Source of the DNA: an uncultured Clostridia bacterium
Lineage (GTDB): Bacteria > Bacillota > Clostridia > Oscillospirales > CAG-272
Assembly (NCBI GenBank): GCA_945949385.1
Contig: CAMFEL010000093.1
Location: 1-8,192 of the forward strand
Reading direction: 5' to 3'
DNA length: 8,192 nucleotides
Part shown: piece by piece, positions 1 to 6,587 of the stretch
How the letters are laid out: every line of letters begins with the position of its first letter
How positions within the stretch are numbered: the first letter of the stretch is position 1
Notes under the pieces: model-generated
The model's database searches: none
Told to the model about the DNA's origin: nothing
The model's input: only the letters and a program-made list of their open reading frames with translations
Position numbers and translations under genes: made by a program

Positions 1-2
1 GA

Positions 3-629
3 CATTGGCTTGAAAAGCACTCCCTTGACGCCTTTACCGTCAACTTCCGCGAAATACGCCCCGAAAACGGACTTACCGTTATGCCCTTTATGGAAGCCTG
101 CAAGGCGCTGGAGCGCGGAACCGGCTATGCCGGCGAGGGCGATGTGCTGACCGCGGCAATTACGGGAGCACTGATACGCGGCTTTGAGACCGCCACCTTT
201 GTGGAGATCTTCTGCCCCGACTGGGAGCATAACACCCTGTGCCTGTCCCATATGGGAGAATTCAACCCCGCACTTTCCGCAGAAACGCCCGAAATCAAGG
301 AAATTCCCTTTGTATTCGGCGACGCGGAGGATCCGGTAGTCTGCTACGGCAGATATAAGGCGGGCAGCGCGATATTCGTAAATGTATTCAAGGGCGAAAA
401 AGGCTACAAAATGCTTATCTCCCCCGTTGAAATGCAGCCTGCGGAAAAAGACAATTTCGTGGGCACCGTCCGCGGATGGATGAAGCCCCCCGTGCCCGTT
501 GCAGATTTCCTCGAAGCAATTTCCGAGGCAGGCGTCACCCACCATTCCTCCCTTGTTTACGGTGCAACGATAAAGGAGCTTGAATTCTTCGCAAAGCTTC
601 TGGGACTTGAAACCGTTATCGTTAAATAA
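3..629 (+). CDS. L-fucose/L-arabinose isomerase family protein, C-terminal part (5' end outside window)
   Basis: The reading frame is open from base 3, so the gene begins upstream; 208 residues are visible, less than half of the roughly 450-500 usual in this family. The family interconverts aldoses and ketoses (arabinose/ribulose, fucose/fuculose) in the cytoplasm using a divalent metal, normally Mn2+. Motifs matching the AraA metal site appear in the right order: Glu in GEGD (codon 135-137), Glu in FVEIFCPDW (204-206), His in LSHMGE (249-251), and the C-terminal GVTHHSSLVYG His pair (540-545). The C-terminal part, which follows with KELEFFAKLLGLE, resembles the end of AraA. The ATG at 81 is internal, because homology-like sequence (AFTVNF) continues upstream of it. 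A terminator follows 7 bases after the stop, so this is the last gene of its unit. The exact sugar is undetermined; fucose, arabinose or a related sugar are all possible. Confidence 0.85.
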   Translation, partial: HWLEKHSLDAFTVNFREIRPENGLTVMPFMEACKALERGTGYAGEGDVLTAAITGALIRGFETATFVEIFCPDWEHNTLCLSHMGEFNPALSAETPEIKEIPFVFGDAEDPVVCYGRYKAGSAIFVNVFKGEKGYKMLISPVEMQPAEKDNFVGTVRGWMKPPVPVADFLEAISEAGVTHHSSLVYGATIKELEFFAKLLGLETVIVK

Positions 630-635
630 ATCATG

Positions 636-660
636 ACCACCGGCAAAGCCGGTGGTTTTC
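636..660 (+). terminator. Rho-independent terminator of the isomerase gene
   Basis: A perfect 9-bp stem (ACCACCGGC, 636-644, with GCCGGTGGT, 648-656) and an AAA loop are followed by a short T run ending TTTTC. It lies 7 bases after the isomerase stop codon. The U tract is short, so it may be leaky. Confidence 0.75.
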
Positions 661-711
661 TCTGTGGCTATAAGCCGCTGCCGGCGGCGGGGCTACATCC
701 CACCGATACTT

Positions 712-750
712 CCGGCATTTGCAAGTTCGCCACACAGCCGCAAATGCGGC
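712..750. repeat. Nested hairpins flanking the inverted-repeat element
   Basis: GCATTTGC (715-722) can pair with GCAAATGC (740-747). A second overlapping hairpin, GCCGCA-AA-TGCGGC, occupies 737-750, so the two are mutually exclusive folds. No credible coding sequence is present. This is probably the left flank of the larger repetitive unit that fills 661-957. Confidence 0.5.
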
Positions 751-760
751 GGGAACGAAG

Positions 761-880
761 CCTCCCTTGTGCAAAGGGAGGTGGCACGGCGTATGCCGTG
801 ACGGAGGGATTGTCAAACTATTACCACCAAAACAACCCCTCAGTCGCCTTCGGCGCCGGCTCCCCTTACACAGGGGAGCC
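761..880. repeat. Imperfect inverted-repeat (MITE/BIME-like) element made of hairpins
   Basis: Two diverged arms of about 50 bp face each other around a spacer at about 814-831. The left arm holds a CCTCCCTT/AAGGGAGG hairpin (761-768 with 774-781) and a CACGGC-GTAT-GCCGTG hairpin (785-800). The right arm holds a CGCC-TTC-GGCG hairpin (845-855) and a GGCTCCCCT/AGGGGAGCC hairpin (858-866 with 872-880). Reverse-complementing the right arm gives the same order as the left arm: a hairpin with a TTGTG-type loop, then a GGCxC stem, then GAxxGAGGG. The arms are therefore homologous. A 10-base direct repeat, TGCGGCGGGA, lies on both sides (745-754 and 886-895). I recognise this style of repeat from gut Clostridia genomes, but copy number cannot be judged from one window. 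Confidence 0.7.
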
Positions 881-906
881 TCCGCTGCGGCGGGACTAAC
901 TATCTG

Positions 907-947
907 CAAAAGCCTCTTTTGAACACCTCGTCAGCAGGTGGCTTTTG
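907..947. repeat. Imperfect hairpin between the repeat element and the operon terminator
   Basis: CAAAAGCC (907-914) is complementary to GGCTTTTG (940-947). Inside it, CACCT (924-928) is complementary to AGGTG (936-940). The two stems share base 940, so they compete at that point. It may be another module of the 661-957 repeat cluster or a decayed terminator. No coding potential is evident. Confidence 0.45.
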
Positions 948-957
948 GGTAGGTCAC

Positions 958-989
958 AAAAAAAGAAGCCGCAAGCGGCTTCTTTTTTT
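958..989 (-). terminator. Bidirectional Rho-independent terminator ending the ABC operon
   Basis: An A7 run (958-964), stem GAAGCCGC (965-972), stem complement GCGGCTTC (975-982) and a T7 run (983-989) form a symmetric terminator that works on either strand. On the minus strand it lies 13 bases past the exonuclease stop codon. On the plus strand it backs up the isomerase terminator, so the convergent units are separated. Confidence 0.85.
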
Positions 990-1002
990 GCATTTGCATA
1001 AA

Positions 1003-1550
1003 TCACTGCTGTTTTCTGCAATTGTATAAATCTCTCATGCCCTCTGCCGCAGGCAAAGTGCGGCATTCTTTCACATCGTATGTACGGATAAAATCCGCAG
1101 CATCCGCGCCCATATCCGTATACTTTTTCAAAAGCATGGCGGCAGCGTGCGCGTCACTTCCCGCGTTATGGTGACTAAGGTCAATACCGAAGCGCGAGCA
1201 CATGGTGTCAAGGCGGTGATTGGGAAAATCGGGACACATTCTGCGCCCCATACGGCAAGTACATACATAGGGAAAGTGACGGGGAGACGGTATACCGTAA
1301 GCTTTCAGACATTTTGACAGCACTCCCATATCAAAAGGAGCGTTGTGCGCCGCAAGTATTCCGCTTTCCATAAGCGGCCGCGCAACCTCCCAGACTTCGG
1401 GAAAAGTCGGGCTGTCCGCCACATCGGCGGGAGAAATGCCCGTAAGCTCCACATTAAACCGCGCAAACCAAGTCTGTGGGTCAGCGCACTCATCCTGTCA
1501 TTCAGGGAGTTGGGCGTTTCCACATCAAATACGATAAATCTGTCCGCCAT
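1003..1550 (-). pseudogene. DEDDh 3'-5' exonuclease (DnaQ/epsilon-like), disrupted by internal deletion and frame change
   Basis: Two frames together encode one exonuclease. The ATG at 1548-1550 opens MADRFIVFDVETPNSLNDRMSA, with the ExoI motif DVE. This frame then turns to unrelated sequence after about base 1485. The C-terminal frame resumes near 1482 as DPQTWFARFNVELTGISP. It carries ExoII (AHNAPFD) and ExoIII (HHNAGSDAHA, H-x4-D) and ends at TGA 1003-1005. All five DEDDh residues exist, but the family normally has about 20 residues (a beta strand beginning IGI and ending near NP) between MSA and DPQTWF. These are missing, along with frame. The best explanation is a deletion of roughly 60 bp not divisible by three. 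A GTG at 1450-1452 could start a 149-residue remnant lacking ExoI. The ATG lies 3 bases after the preceding gene's stop with no good ribosome binding site, so translation was probably coupled. An assembly or sequencing error is the alternative. Confidence 0.75.
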
Positions 1551-1553
1551 ATA

Positions 1554-2003
1554 TCAAACAGGAATCTTGAAAACTGCTTTTTTCACCTTGTCTGCCTTGT
1601 AGTGCAGACCGGGGCGGTGCGCATCGCAGGGAGCGAAATATGCGAAAGTGCCCTCCGTCGCCCATATGGTGGCATAGTAGCCTCCGCAGCAGTCAAAAAG
1701 CTCGTAGTCGCCCGCCTCATCGTAGCCGGAGCCTCCGCTGACCATCTCGATTGACGCGCCGTCCATACGCTCGTCACCCGAAATAACCACCTGAAGATCG
1801 GCGTATCTTCTGTGCGCCTCCCATTTGTCGGGAGACGGATAAGGCTCATACTCGCTGATGTTTACGAAAACTCCGTCGGAAAGCTCTGTGCGTCCCGCGG
1901 GAAGTGCCGAAAGGTCGTTTTTCTCAATAAAATCGCACACCGTTTTTATTGCAGGGCAAACGCCCGAGTAGCTTTTCAGATTTGAAAGTTTGTCACAGAA
2001 CAT
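1554..2003 (-). CDS. YhcH/YjgK/YiaL (DUF386) family protein
   Basis: A 149-residue protein of the usual length for the family, a small cytoplasmic beta-barrel (cupin-like) group that includes E. coli YhcH, YiaL and the EbgC accessory subunit. Members sit in sugar or sialic-acid catabolic operons and are thought to bind or anomerise sugars. Visible family signatures are WEAHRRYADLQVVISGDER (residues 61-79), with the expected metal-binding Glu/His, and FAPCDAHRPGL (123-133), with the conserved second His. The end, KKAVFKIPV, is also typical. The start is supported by AAGGAG at 2009-2014, overlapping the stop codon of the preceding gene and 5 bases from the ATG. It is fifth in the minus-strand unit, 9 bases after the DUF4340 gene. 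No sugar-catabolic neighbours share its operon, so its substrate is open. Confidence 0.85.
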   Translation of the reverse strand: MFCDKLSNLKSYSGVCPAIKTVCDFIEKNDLSALPAGRTELSDGVFVNISEYEPYPSPDKWEAHRRYADLQVVISGDERMDGASIEMVSGGSGYDEAGDYELFDCCGGYYATIWATEGTFAYFAPCDAHRPGLHYKADKVKKAVFKIPV

Positions 2004-2012
2004 ATTAGCTCC

Positions 2013-3047
2013 TTACTCCTCGCCGCTGTCCTCGGCGGGGATATAGTCAAGAAAATCAAAAACCGCGTCCATAGAGGTCTTGTCCGTAAAGTATACCATA
2101 GCGGAATTTTCCGGAGAGTAGTATACACAGCTCTCAATACCCTCTCCGCCGTCAGAGTCGGTGGTGCTTTGCACAAAAGGCTTGCCTATGCGAAGCGTAT
2201 AGACCTTCTCCTCGCTGCCCGTGTAATCGTTGCCGTCCTCGTCCGTATAGGTGGTGGAGGCGAAATATGTCACGGTGATCTTACCGGTGCTCTCGGAAAT
2301 TCCGTACTGCTCCGCCATTTCCGCGCTGTCGGCGTAGTAGTCTGCCCTGCCCGTAAGGTTCAGAACCTTAACATAGCCCAGCAGCTCCTCGATTCCGTCC
2401 GCGTCCGTAATCTCATTGGAAACTCCCTCGGCGTTTTCAATATAAATTGATTTTACATCGTCGGCAGTAACGCCGTCAGCCGTAAGAGGAAAGCTTTCGC
2501 TTTGGCACAGGCTGTCCAGCGTTCCGGTAAGAGAAGAAGCAACGCTTGTATCTGCAAGATAAATAATATCGTCGCCGCTTACAGTGAAATACTGACAGTC
2601 CTTATAGCTGTTTACGGAGCCGAAAGAGTAGCTTGCCGAGGTACCGTCGGAAAACTCTGCCTCGGCGTATACCGCCGGCTTGTCGAGACCGTATTCCGAC
2701 AGCTCTCCCTGATCGTCGGGATTAACCTGTGCGCTTGCGGAGATTTTTGCAAGGGTCTGCGCCATATCGGACAGCTTGTCCTGGTTTACGGGGAAATCAG
2801 CGTCCCCGTCATATACCCACCTGTCATTTTCGTAGGTAAAAGAAAGGTCTCCGGCGGAGGAGCTTACCGCAAGCTTTGTCACCGTAAGCCCCGATTTGTC
2901 AATGACAGTAACGGAGGTGTCCTCCTCCTCTTTTTCCTCGTTCACCCGATTCCAATGCTTCAGCGCCGCGGTGCCCCCCATAAGGGCACCCAGCACCGCA
3001 AGCATTACAACGCAGGTAATTATCTTTTTCAGATTGTTCTTTTTCAT
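2013..3047 (-). CDS. DUF4340 domain-containing membrane-anchored protein
   Basis: A 344-residue protein. Residues 1-30 form a basic start (MKKNNLKK) followed by one hydrophobic segment (about 9-29) with no obvious cleavage site or lipobox, so it is probably an N-terminal anchor with the rest outside the membrane. A charged linker (EEKEEED, about 37-43) leads to the DUF4340-type region. The landmark there is YGLDKPAVYAEAEFSDGT (119-136), a recurrent family signature; a second, weaker repeat-like half (QYGISESTGKITVTY) follows at about 247-261. An Asp/Gly-rich loop, TDEDGNDYTG, occupies 268-277. The domain's function is unknown. It repeatedly accompanies GldG-type ABC transporter components, and here it directly follows one by 12 bases. 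The ribosome binding site is weak (GTAAGACC/TTGGA region), so coupling to the upstream gene is likely. Confidence 0.8.
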   Translation of the reverse strand: MKKNNLKKIITCVVMLAVLGALMGGTAALKHWNRVNEEKEEEDTSVTVIDKSGLTVTKLAVSSSAGDLSFTYENDRWVYDGDADFPVNQDKLSDMAQTLAKISASAQVNPDDQGELSEYGLDKPAVYAEAEFSDGTSASYSFGSVNSYKDCQYFTVSGDDIIYLADTSVASSLTGTLDSLCQSESFPLTADGVTADDVKSIYIENAEGVSNEITDADGIEELLGYVKVLNLTGRADYYADSAEMAEQYGISESTGKITVTYFASTTYTDEDGNDYTGSEEKVYTLRIGKPFVQSTTDSDGGEGIESCVYYSPENSAMVYFTDKTSMDAVFDFLDYIPAEDSGEE

Positions 3048-3059
3048 TTGTCCAAGGTC

Positions 3060-4619
3060 TTACTTTCTGCGCCGCAGCGCCCAGACTACAATACCTATGG
3101 TAATAATGGCTACGGGGATTACTCCGCAGGCGACACTTACAAAAGTGTGCATCTGACTTTCCGTTACGGTAACGGTGCTGCTCTTTATCTCCTTGCCGAT
3201 AAGGGACACACCGGTGCTCTTTTCGCAGGTTTTGGTAAGCACCTTGGTAAAGAGAGCGGCATTGCCGGTTCCGCTTGCATAAGACGCATCAAAGGCACCG
3301 GGGCTTGCAAACCATATAAGCTCACCCTGTGCTTCTCCCGTATCGCTCATAAGAACGGACTGGTAAGCCAGGGTATACTGACTCCGGGTCACATCCTCAT
3401 CGGGGTTGCCGTCTCCGTCCTCATCTCTGAAAACATACGCTTTGTCGGAGGTGTTCAGCAAGGCATAGGTTTCAACAACGGGAGCATTGTTCTCCTCGCC
3501 GTCCTCTGTCTCCTCTTCACCCGTTGACATATCCGCAGTAGTTATGGCGTGACCGTAGGGCATATAGAAATAGTAATTCGTGCTGTCAAGCTCCGAAGTA
3601 ATGCCGTTGCCCGTAATATCCGCCAGGAGGTAGTTGATATAATTGTAATAATGAGAGTCGTCGCCCTCTATTATCTGCTCCTCAATGGCGGTAAGTCCCA
3701 TATACTTGCACAGCCCCGCAAGATTGGGCATAGACTCCGCCGAATAAGATGCCACAAAAGTGCTGAGCATAACGGTGCCGCCGCCCTGAATATAAGCCTT
3801 CAGCGCATCAGCCTCCTCGGCGCTTATATCCGCGGTGGGAATGTTGATCAAAATGCATTTTGCGTCCTCGGGTACGCTGACGCTCTCACCGCTCTGAAGC
3901 GCAAGGGATTTAAGCTCCACATTTTCGTCCGTGGCAATTTTGCCGAAGCCGTCATCGCCTATTTCCGTCTCTCCGTGTCCCGTAAGACAGTAAACTATGG
4001 GAAGCGTTTCCTGCATTACATAGTCAATAGCGCCCGTGATCTCGTTTTCCGCAAAGAAATACTCGGTAGCAGAGGGGAGAGTCTGACCGTAAGCGGCGTA
4101 ATAGCTGTACATCTGCTGATACTCGCTGCGGGACATATACTGACCCTCATAGCCGCTCATCTCGCACATAAACATTTCGTCGGCGGCAACACTCTTTGAG
4201 CGTCTCTCGCTGCCATCGCTGTTTACGGAGGTTATCTTCACCGTGTTTTCGCCCGCGGTCTCGTCCATAACATTGCTGTTGATAAGATCCACGGTCTTTA
4301 CCGTAATATGAGAGCTTGCCTCCGCATATCTTTCAAGTATGCCGGAAATGTAACCCGTATCAGCGGAAGCGCTGCCGTCGCTGCTGTCCACATAATGTGT
4401 TATTTCAATATCCACCTCCAGCCGCTTCAGAATATCCTTTGTCTCGTCTCCGATGGTCATAAGATGGGTGGGAGTGCTGTCGGGACGAAGGATCGATTCC
4501 GGAAGCTGCGCCACAAGCAGATTAAGCGCGATCACAATAGCAAGAGCTATAACCGAAACGATTATTGAAAAGCTGCCGGCACGGAAGGCTTTTTTATTGA
4601 AATTTACCGTCTTTTTCAT
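3060..4619 (-). CDS. GldG-like ABC transporter auxiliary protein (ABC-type uncharacterised transport system)
   Basis: A 519-residue protein with one hydrophobic segment near each end: about 17-38, and 493-515 followed by the cytoplasmic RRRK terminus. The roughly 450-residue middle is therefore predicted outside the cell membrane. That part matches the GldG/ABC_transp_aux type: a thioredoxin-like start (LKRLEVDIEITHYVD, 64-78), the recurring LTGHGE motif (212-217), and a Rossmann-like INIPTADISAEEADALKAYI stretch with the GGGTVML strand (259-285). A Ca-loop-like acidic insert, DEDGDGNPDED, lies at 399-409. In gliding Bacteroidetes, GldA, GldF and GldG form an ABC complex needed for motility; the same trio occurs in many non-gliding bacteria with unknown substrate. 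The strong GGGGAGG at 4627-4633 supports the ATG start. It lies 14 bases after the permease gene. Confidence 0.85.
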   Translation of the reverse strand: MKKTVNFNKKAFRAGSFSIIVSVIALAIVIALNLLVAQLPESILRPDSTPTHLMTIGDETKDILKRLEVDIEITHYVDSSDGSASADTGYISGILERYAEASSHITVKTVDLINSNVMDETAGENTVKITSVNSDGSERRSKSVAADEMFMCEMSGYEGQYMSRSEYQQMYSYYAAYGQTLPSATEYFFAENEITGAIDYVMQETLPIVYCLTGHGETEIGDDGFGKIATDENVELKSLALQSGESVSVPEDAKCILINIPTADISAEEADALKAYIQGGGTVMLSTFVASYSAESMPNLAGLCKYMGLTAIEEQIIEGDDSHYYNYINYLLADITGNGITSELDSTNYYFYMPYGHAITTADMSTGEEETEDGEENNAPVVETYALLNTSDKAYVFRDEDGDGNPDEDVTRSQYTLAYQSVLMSDTGEAQGELIWFASPGAFDASYASGTGNAALFTKVLTKTCEKSTGVSLIGKEIKSSTVTVTESQMHTFVSVACGVIPVAIITIGIVVWALRRRK

Positions 4620-4633
4620 TGTTCTGCCTCCCC

Positions 4634-5350
4634 TCAGCTCCAGCGCCGTCTCTCAAAAGACTGCACAGTAAAGAATACGAACAGCGCCGCCGCGCTGAGA
4701 TAGTAGAGCGCGCAGGTCCAATCGGGATATCCGTAGCCGATATCGTAAATGCGGCCGAATATGCTGACCGCACCTGCAACTCCGCCCCAGAAGCCCGTAA
4801 GCGACGAGGTCACATTGCCCAGAATATACAGTCCGATAATCACCGCAAGGCTTGTAAGAGCCGAGATTATCTGGCTTTCAAACAGTGTGGACATAAACAT
4901 ACCGATGGCAATAACTGCGCACCCCGCAAGGAAATATGTGCCTATGCCGACATAGCACATAAGATAGGGGATCTCGGCGTCTGTCAGCACCTCCAGCAAA
5001 AGGGGGTAGAAGCAAAACGCTGCGCAGGGAATGGCAAAAACAGTGCAGGCTGCAAAGTACTTGCCAAGCACCACCTGAGTTCCCGTTATGGGAAGCGAAT
5101 ACAAAAGCTGATCCGTTTTGTTGTGCCGCTCCTCGGAAAACAGTCTCATGGTAAGCAGAGGCACGAACAAAAGCGACCAGAAAACAGCGCTTATGAGAGC
5201 ATATTCGACATGAGCGCTGCCGTAGCCGTCGCTGCGGAAATTGTTAAGCCAGAAAAACACATTGACAACGCCGAATACTATGGCAATGAACAGCGGCGCC
5301 GCGACTCCTCTCATAGAGGAGCGGAATTCTTTTCTGTAAACTGCGCCCAT
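4634..5350 (-). CDS. ABC-2 type transporter permease, GldF-like
   Basis: A 238-residue integral membrane protein with about six hydrophobic segments (roughly 15-37, 50-71, 93-120, 131-156, 161-184, 212-231), the normal ABC-2 permease size. Family landmarks are the amphipathic N-terminus AVYRKEFRSSMRG, the cytoplasmic loop LLTMRLFSEERHNKTDQLL (65-83) followed by SLPITGTQVVLGKY (85-98), and the basic tail SFERRRWS. This loop is where the ATPase is expected to dock. The start codon overlaps the stop of the ATPase gene by one base (TAATG at 5348-5352), indicating translational coupling and near-equal production; only a poor SD-like AAGGGCGG lies upstream. It should supply the membrane part of the complex with the adjacent ATPase and GldG-like protein. 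Substrate and transport direction are unknown. Confidence 0.85.
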   Translation of the reverse strand: MGAVYRKEFRSSMRGVAAPLFIAIVFGVVNVFFWLNNFRSDGYGSAHVEYALISAVFWSLLFVPLLTMRLFSEERHNKTDQLLYSLPITGTQVVLGKYFAACTVFAIPCAAFCFYPLLLEVLTDAEIPYLMCYVGIGTYFLAGCAVIAIGMFMSTLFESQIISALTSLAVIIGLYILGNVTSSLTGFWGGVAGAVSIFGRIYDIGYGYPDWTCALYYLSAAALFVFFTVQSFERRRWS

Positions 5351-6354
5351 TATTTGTCACCGCCCTTTCCGGTATCCTGCGCTTCGCCGTCAGCGCCGCC
5401 GGCTTTGCCTGCGTCCGCGTCCGCACCCGCACCCGTATCTGCTTCATCCGCTGTGCTGTCAGCGCCGTCACTGCCGCCGTCCTCCTCATCTTCAAGGAGC
5501 ACGGGACTCTCGTTGTCCTCGTCGGCGTAAACCTCGGTATAGTACGCCGCGCCCTTGTCGGAATCGACCTTTATCTTCTTTCTGCCGCGGCCGCGCGCCT
5601 CTCGCTCCAGCTCTTTCTGCGCGGCGTAAGCGGCGCCTGCGTCAAGGCTCTCACCCGCAAGATTTATAAACACATTTTCCAAAGTGTCGTCCTCGCCCAC
5701 AAGGCTGTCAATATCGTCGCTTGCCACCACCTTGCCGCGGGAGATCATTATAACATAATCGCATACCGCGCTGATTTCCTGCAGTATATGGCTGGAAAGA
5801 ATAACCGCGTGATCTTCTTTAAGAGACACGATAAGCTCCCTGACCTCGATTATCTGCAAGGGGTCAAGACCCACCGTGGGCTCGTCCAGAATAATATATT
5901 CCGGGTCTCCCAGAATTGCCTGAGCAATACCCACTCTCTGCCTGAAGCCCTTTGAAAGATTTCGGATAAGTCTGTCCGCCACATCAAGTATGCCGGTCTT
6001 TTTCATGACCTCCTCAATCTTTTCGTAAAGCTCGTCCCTGCCGATCTTTTTGGCTCTGCCCACGAATTCCAGATACTCAAGAGGGGTCATATCCGTGTAA
6101 AGGGGGGGCAGCTCCGGCAAATAGCCGATACGCTTTTTGGCCTCCACCGCCTCGTCGTAAATATCGCAGCCGTCCACCAGCACCTGACCGGATGTGGGGG
6201 CAAGACAGCCGGTGATCATATTCATGGTAGTGGACTTTCCTGCGCCGTTGGGGCCCAGAAAGCCGTAGATCTTTCCTTTTTCCACCGTAAAGCTTACGTC
6301 GCGCACAGCGGGTATGGCGCCGTAATTCTTGCACAGATTTTTTACTTCTATCAA
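5350..6354 (-). CDS. ABC transporter ATP-binding protein, GldA-like, with acidic low-complexity C-terminal tail
   Basis: A TTG start at 6352-6354 gives 334 residues. It follows GGGAGG (6363-6368) at 8-base spacing and begins the conserved MIEVKNLCKNYG directly. The ATG at 6382-6384 adds ten non-conserved residues and lacks a well-placed ribosome binding site. ATPase motifs are complete: Walker A GPNGAGKST (34-42), signature LSKGFRQRVG (133-142), Walker B YIILDEPT (153-160) and the switch His in SSHI (189). The Q-loop position reads GYLPELPPLY, with Glu instead of Gln, which I associate with the GldA/YLPE-type branch. After the ATPase core (about 1-235) comes an unusual tail of about 100 residues: a basic patch (RGRGRKK, about 254-260) and then an Asp/Glu/Ala/Gly-rich run to the end. 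It is the first gene of the operon and powers the permease encoded next. Confidence 0.9.
   Translation of the reverse strand: MIEVKNLCKNYGAIPAVRDVSFTVEKGKIYGFLGPNGAGKSTTMNMITGCLAPTSGQVLVDGCDIYDEAVEAKKRIGYLPELPPLYTDMTPLEYLEFVGRAKKIGRDELYEKIEEVMKKTGILDVADRLIRNLSKGFRQRVGIAQAILGDPEYIILDEPTVGLDPLQIIEVRELIVSLKEDHAVILSSHILQEISAVCDYVIMISRGKVVASDDIDSLVGEDDTLENVFINLAGESLDAGAAYAAQKELEREARGRGRKKIKVDSDKGAAYYTEVYADEDNESPVLLEDEEDGGSDGADSTADEADTGAGADADAGKAGGADGEAQDTGKGGDK
5411..5434. repeat. Hexanucleotide tandem repeat inside the ATPase tail
   Basis: Four 6-base units lie in tandem, GCGTCC twice then GCACCC twice. On the minus strand they encode alternating Gly-Ala and Asp-Ala pairs. Because the unit is six bases, gain or loss of units changes tail length without breaking the reading frame. 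Confidence 0.7.
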
Positions 6355-6362
6355 AACCTGTT

Positions 6363-6368
6363 CCTCCC
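6363..6368 (-). promoter_or_regulatory. Shine-Dalgarno site that decides the TTG start of the ATPase gene
   Basis: GGGAGG on the minus strand sits 8 bases before the TTG at 6352-6354. This is ideal spacing for that codon and falls inside the coding sequence if the upstream ATG were used. Confidence 0.75.
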
Positions 6369-6402
6369 GTATATTTCGGCGCATACACGCCTTAATATGT
6401 TA

Positions 6403-6411
6403 ATTATATCA
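6403..6411 (-). promoter_or_regulatory. Extended -10 promoter of the ABC operon
   Basis: Read on the minus strand, TG-A-TATAAT (6411 down to 6403) is a perfect consensus -10 with the TGn extension. No good -35 hexamer exists at 16-18 bp, as expected for extended -10 promoters. An AT-rich tract at about 6437-6471 could act as an UP-like element. Predicted transcription begins near 6396, giving a leader of about 40 bases before the TTG start. Confidence 0.65.
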
Positions 6412-6556
6412 CCGGCAAAGAAAAAATGTGCGGTTTTTAGTAATTATTTACAATTTTTCATAACTTTTTTACTGCGCCGCCCTGAGAACTCCGTCTGCGC
6501 AAAGCATAAAATATCAGGGGAAACGGACGGCAGCCGGCGGCTTCGACCCATATTTA

Positions 6557-6577
6557 TCAAAAATACTTCAAAAATAC
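6557..6577 (+). repeat. Tandem direct repeat with 11-bp period upstream of the mreB promoter
   Basis: TCAAAAATAC occurs exactly twice, at 6557-6566 and 6568-6577, separated by one T. The second copy ends 10 bases before the -35 hexamer. The period is about one helical turn, so both copies face the same side of the DNA. It may be an activator site, an UP element or a short bent A-tract pair. Confidence 0.6.
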
Positions 6578-6587
6578 CTACTTTTCA

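Noticed and set aside
631..922. Several overlapping reading frames of 67-92 codons on both strands
   Set aside because: They run through the hairpin repeats; the apparent peptides (PPLCKG, LPLHKGG) are simply translations of the repeat arms.
700..960. CRISPR array
   Set aside because: The repeats are few, inverted and unevenly spaced, with no regular direct repeat-spacer pattern and no cas genes.
1470..1500. Programmed ribosomal frameshift in the exonuclease gene
   Set aside because: No slippery heptamer is visible, and a shift would not restore the roughly 20 missing residues.
2502..3527. A 341-codon plus-strand reading frame
   Set aside because: It lies antisense to the DUF4340 and GldG-like genes, which have clear domains, start sites and operon spacing; the antisense product has no family character.
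6480..6519. CCCTGA/TCAGGG inverted repeat in the divergent promoter region
   Set aside because: Only 6 bp with a 28-base loop; easily expected by chance and not placed against either promoter in a convincing way.
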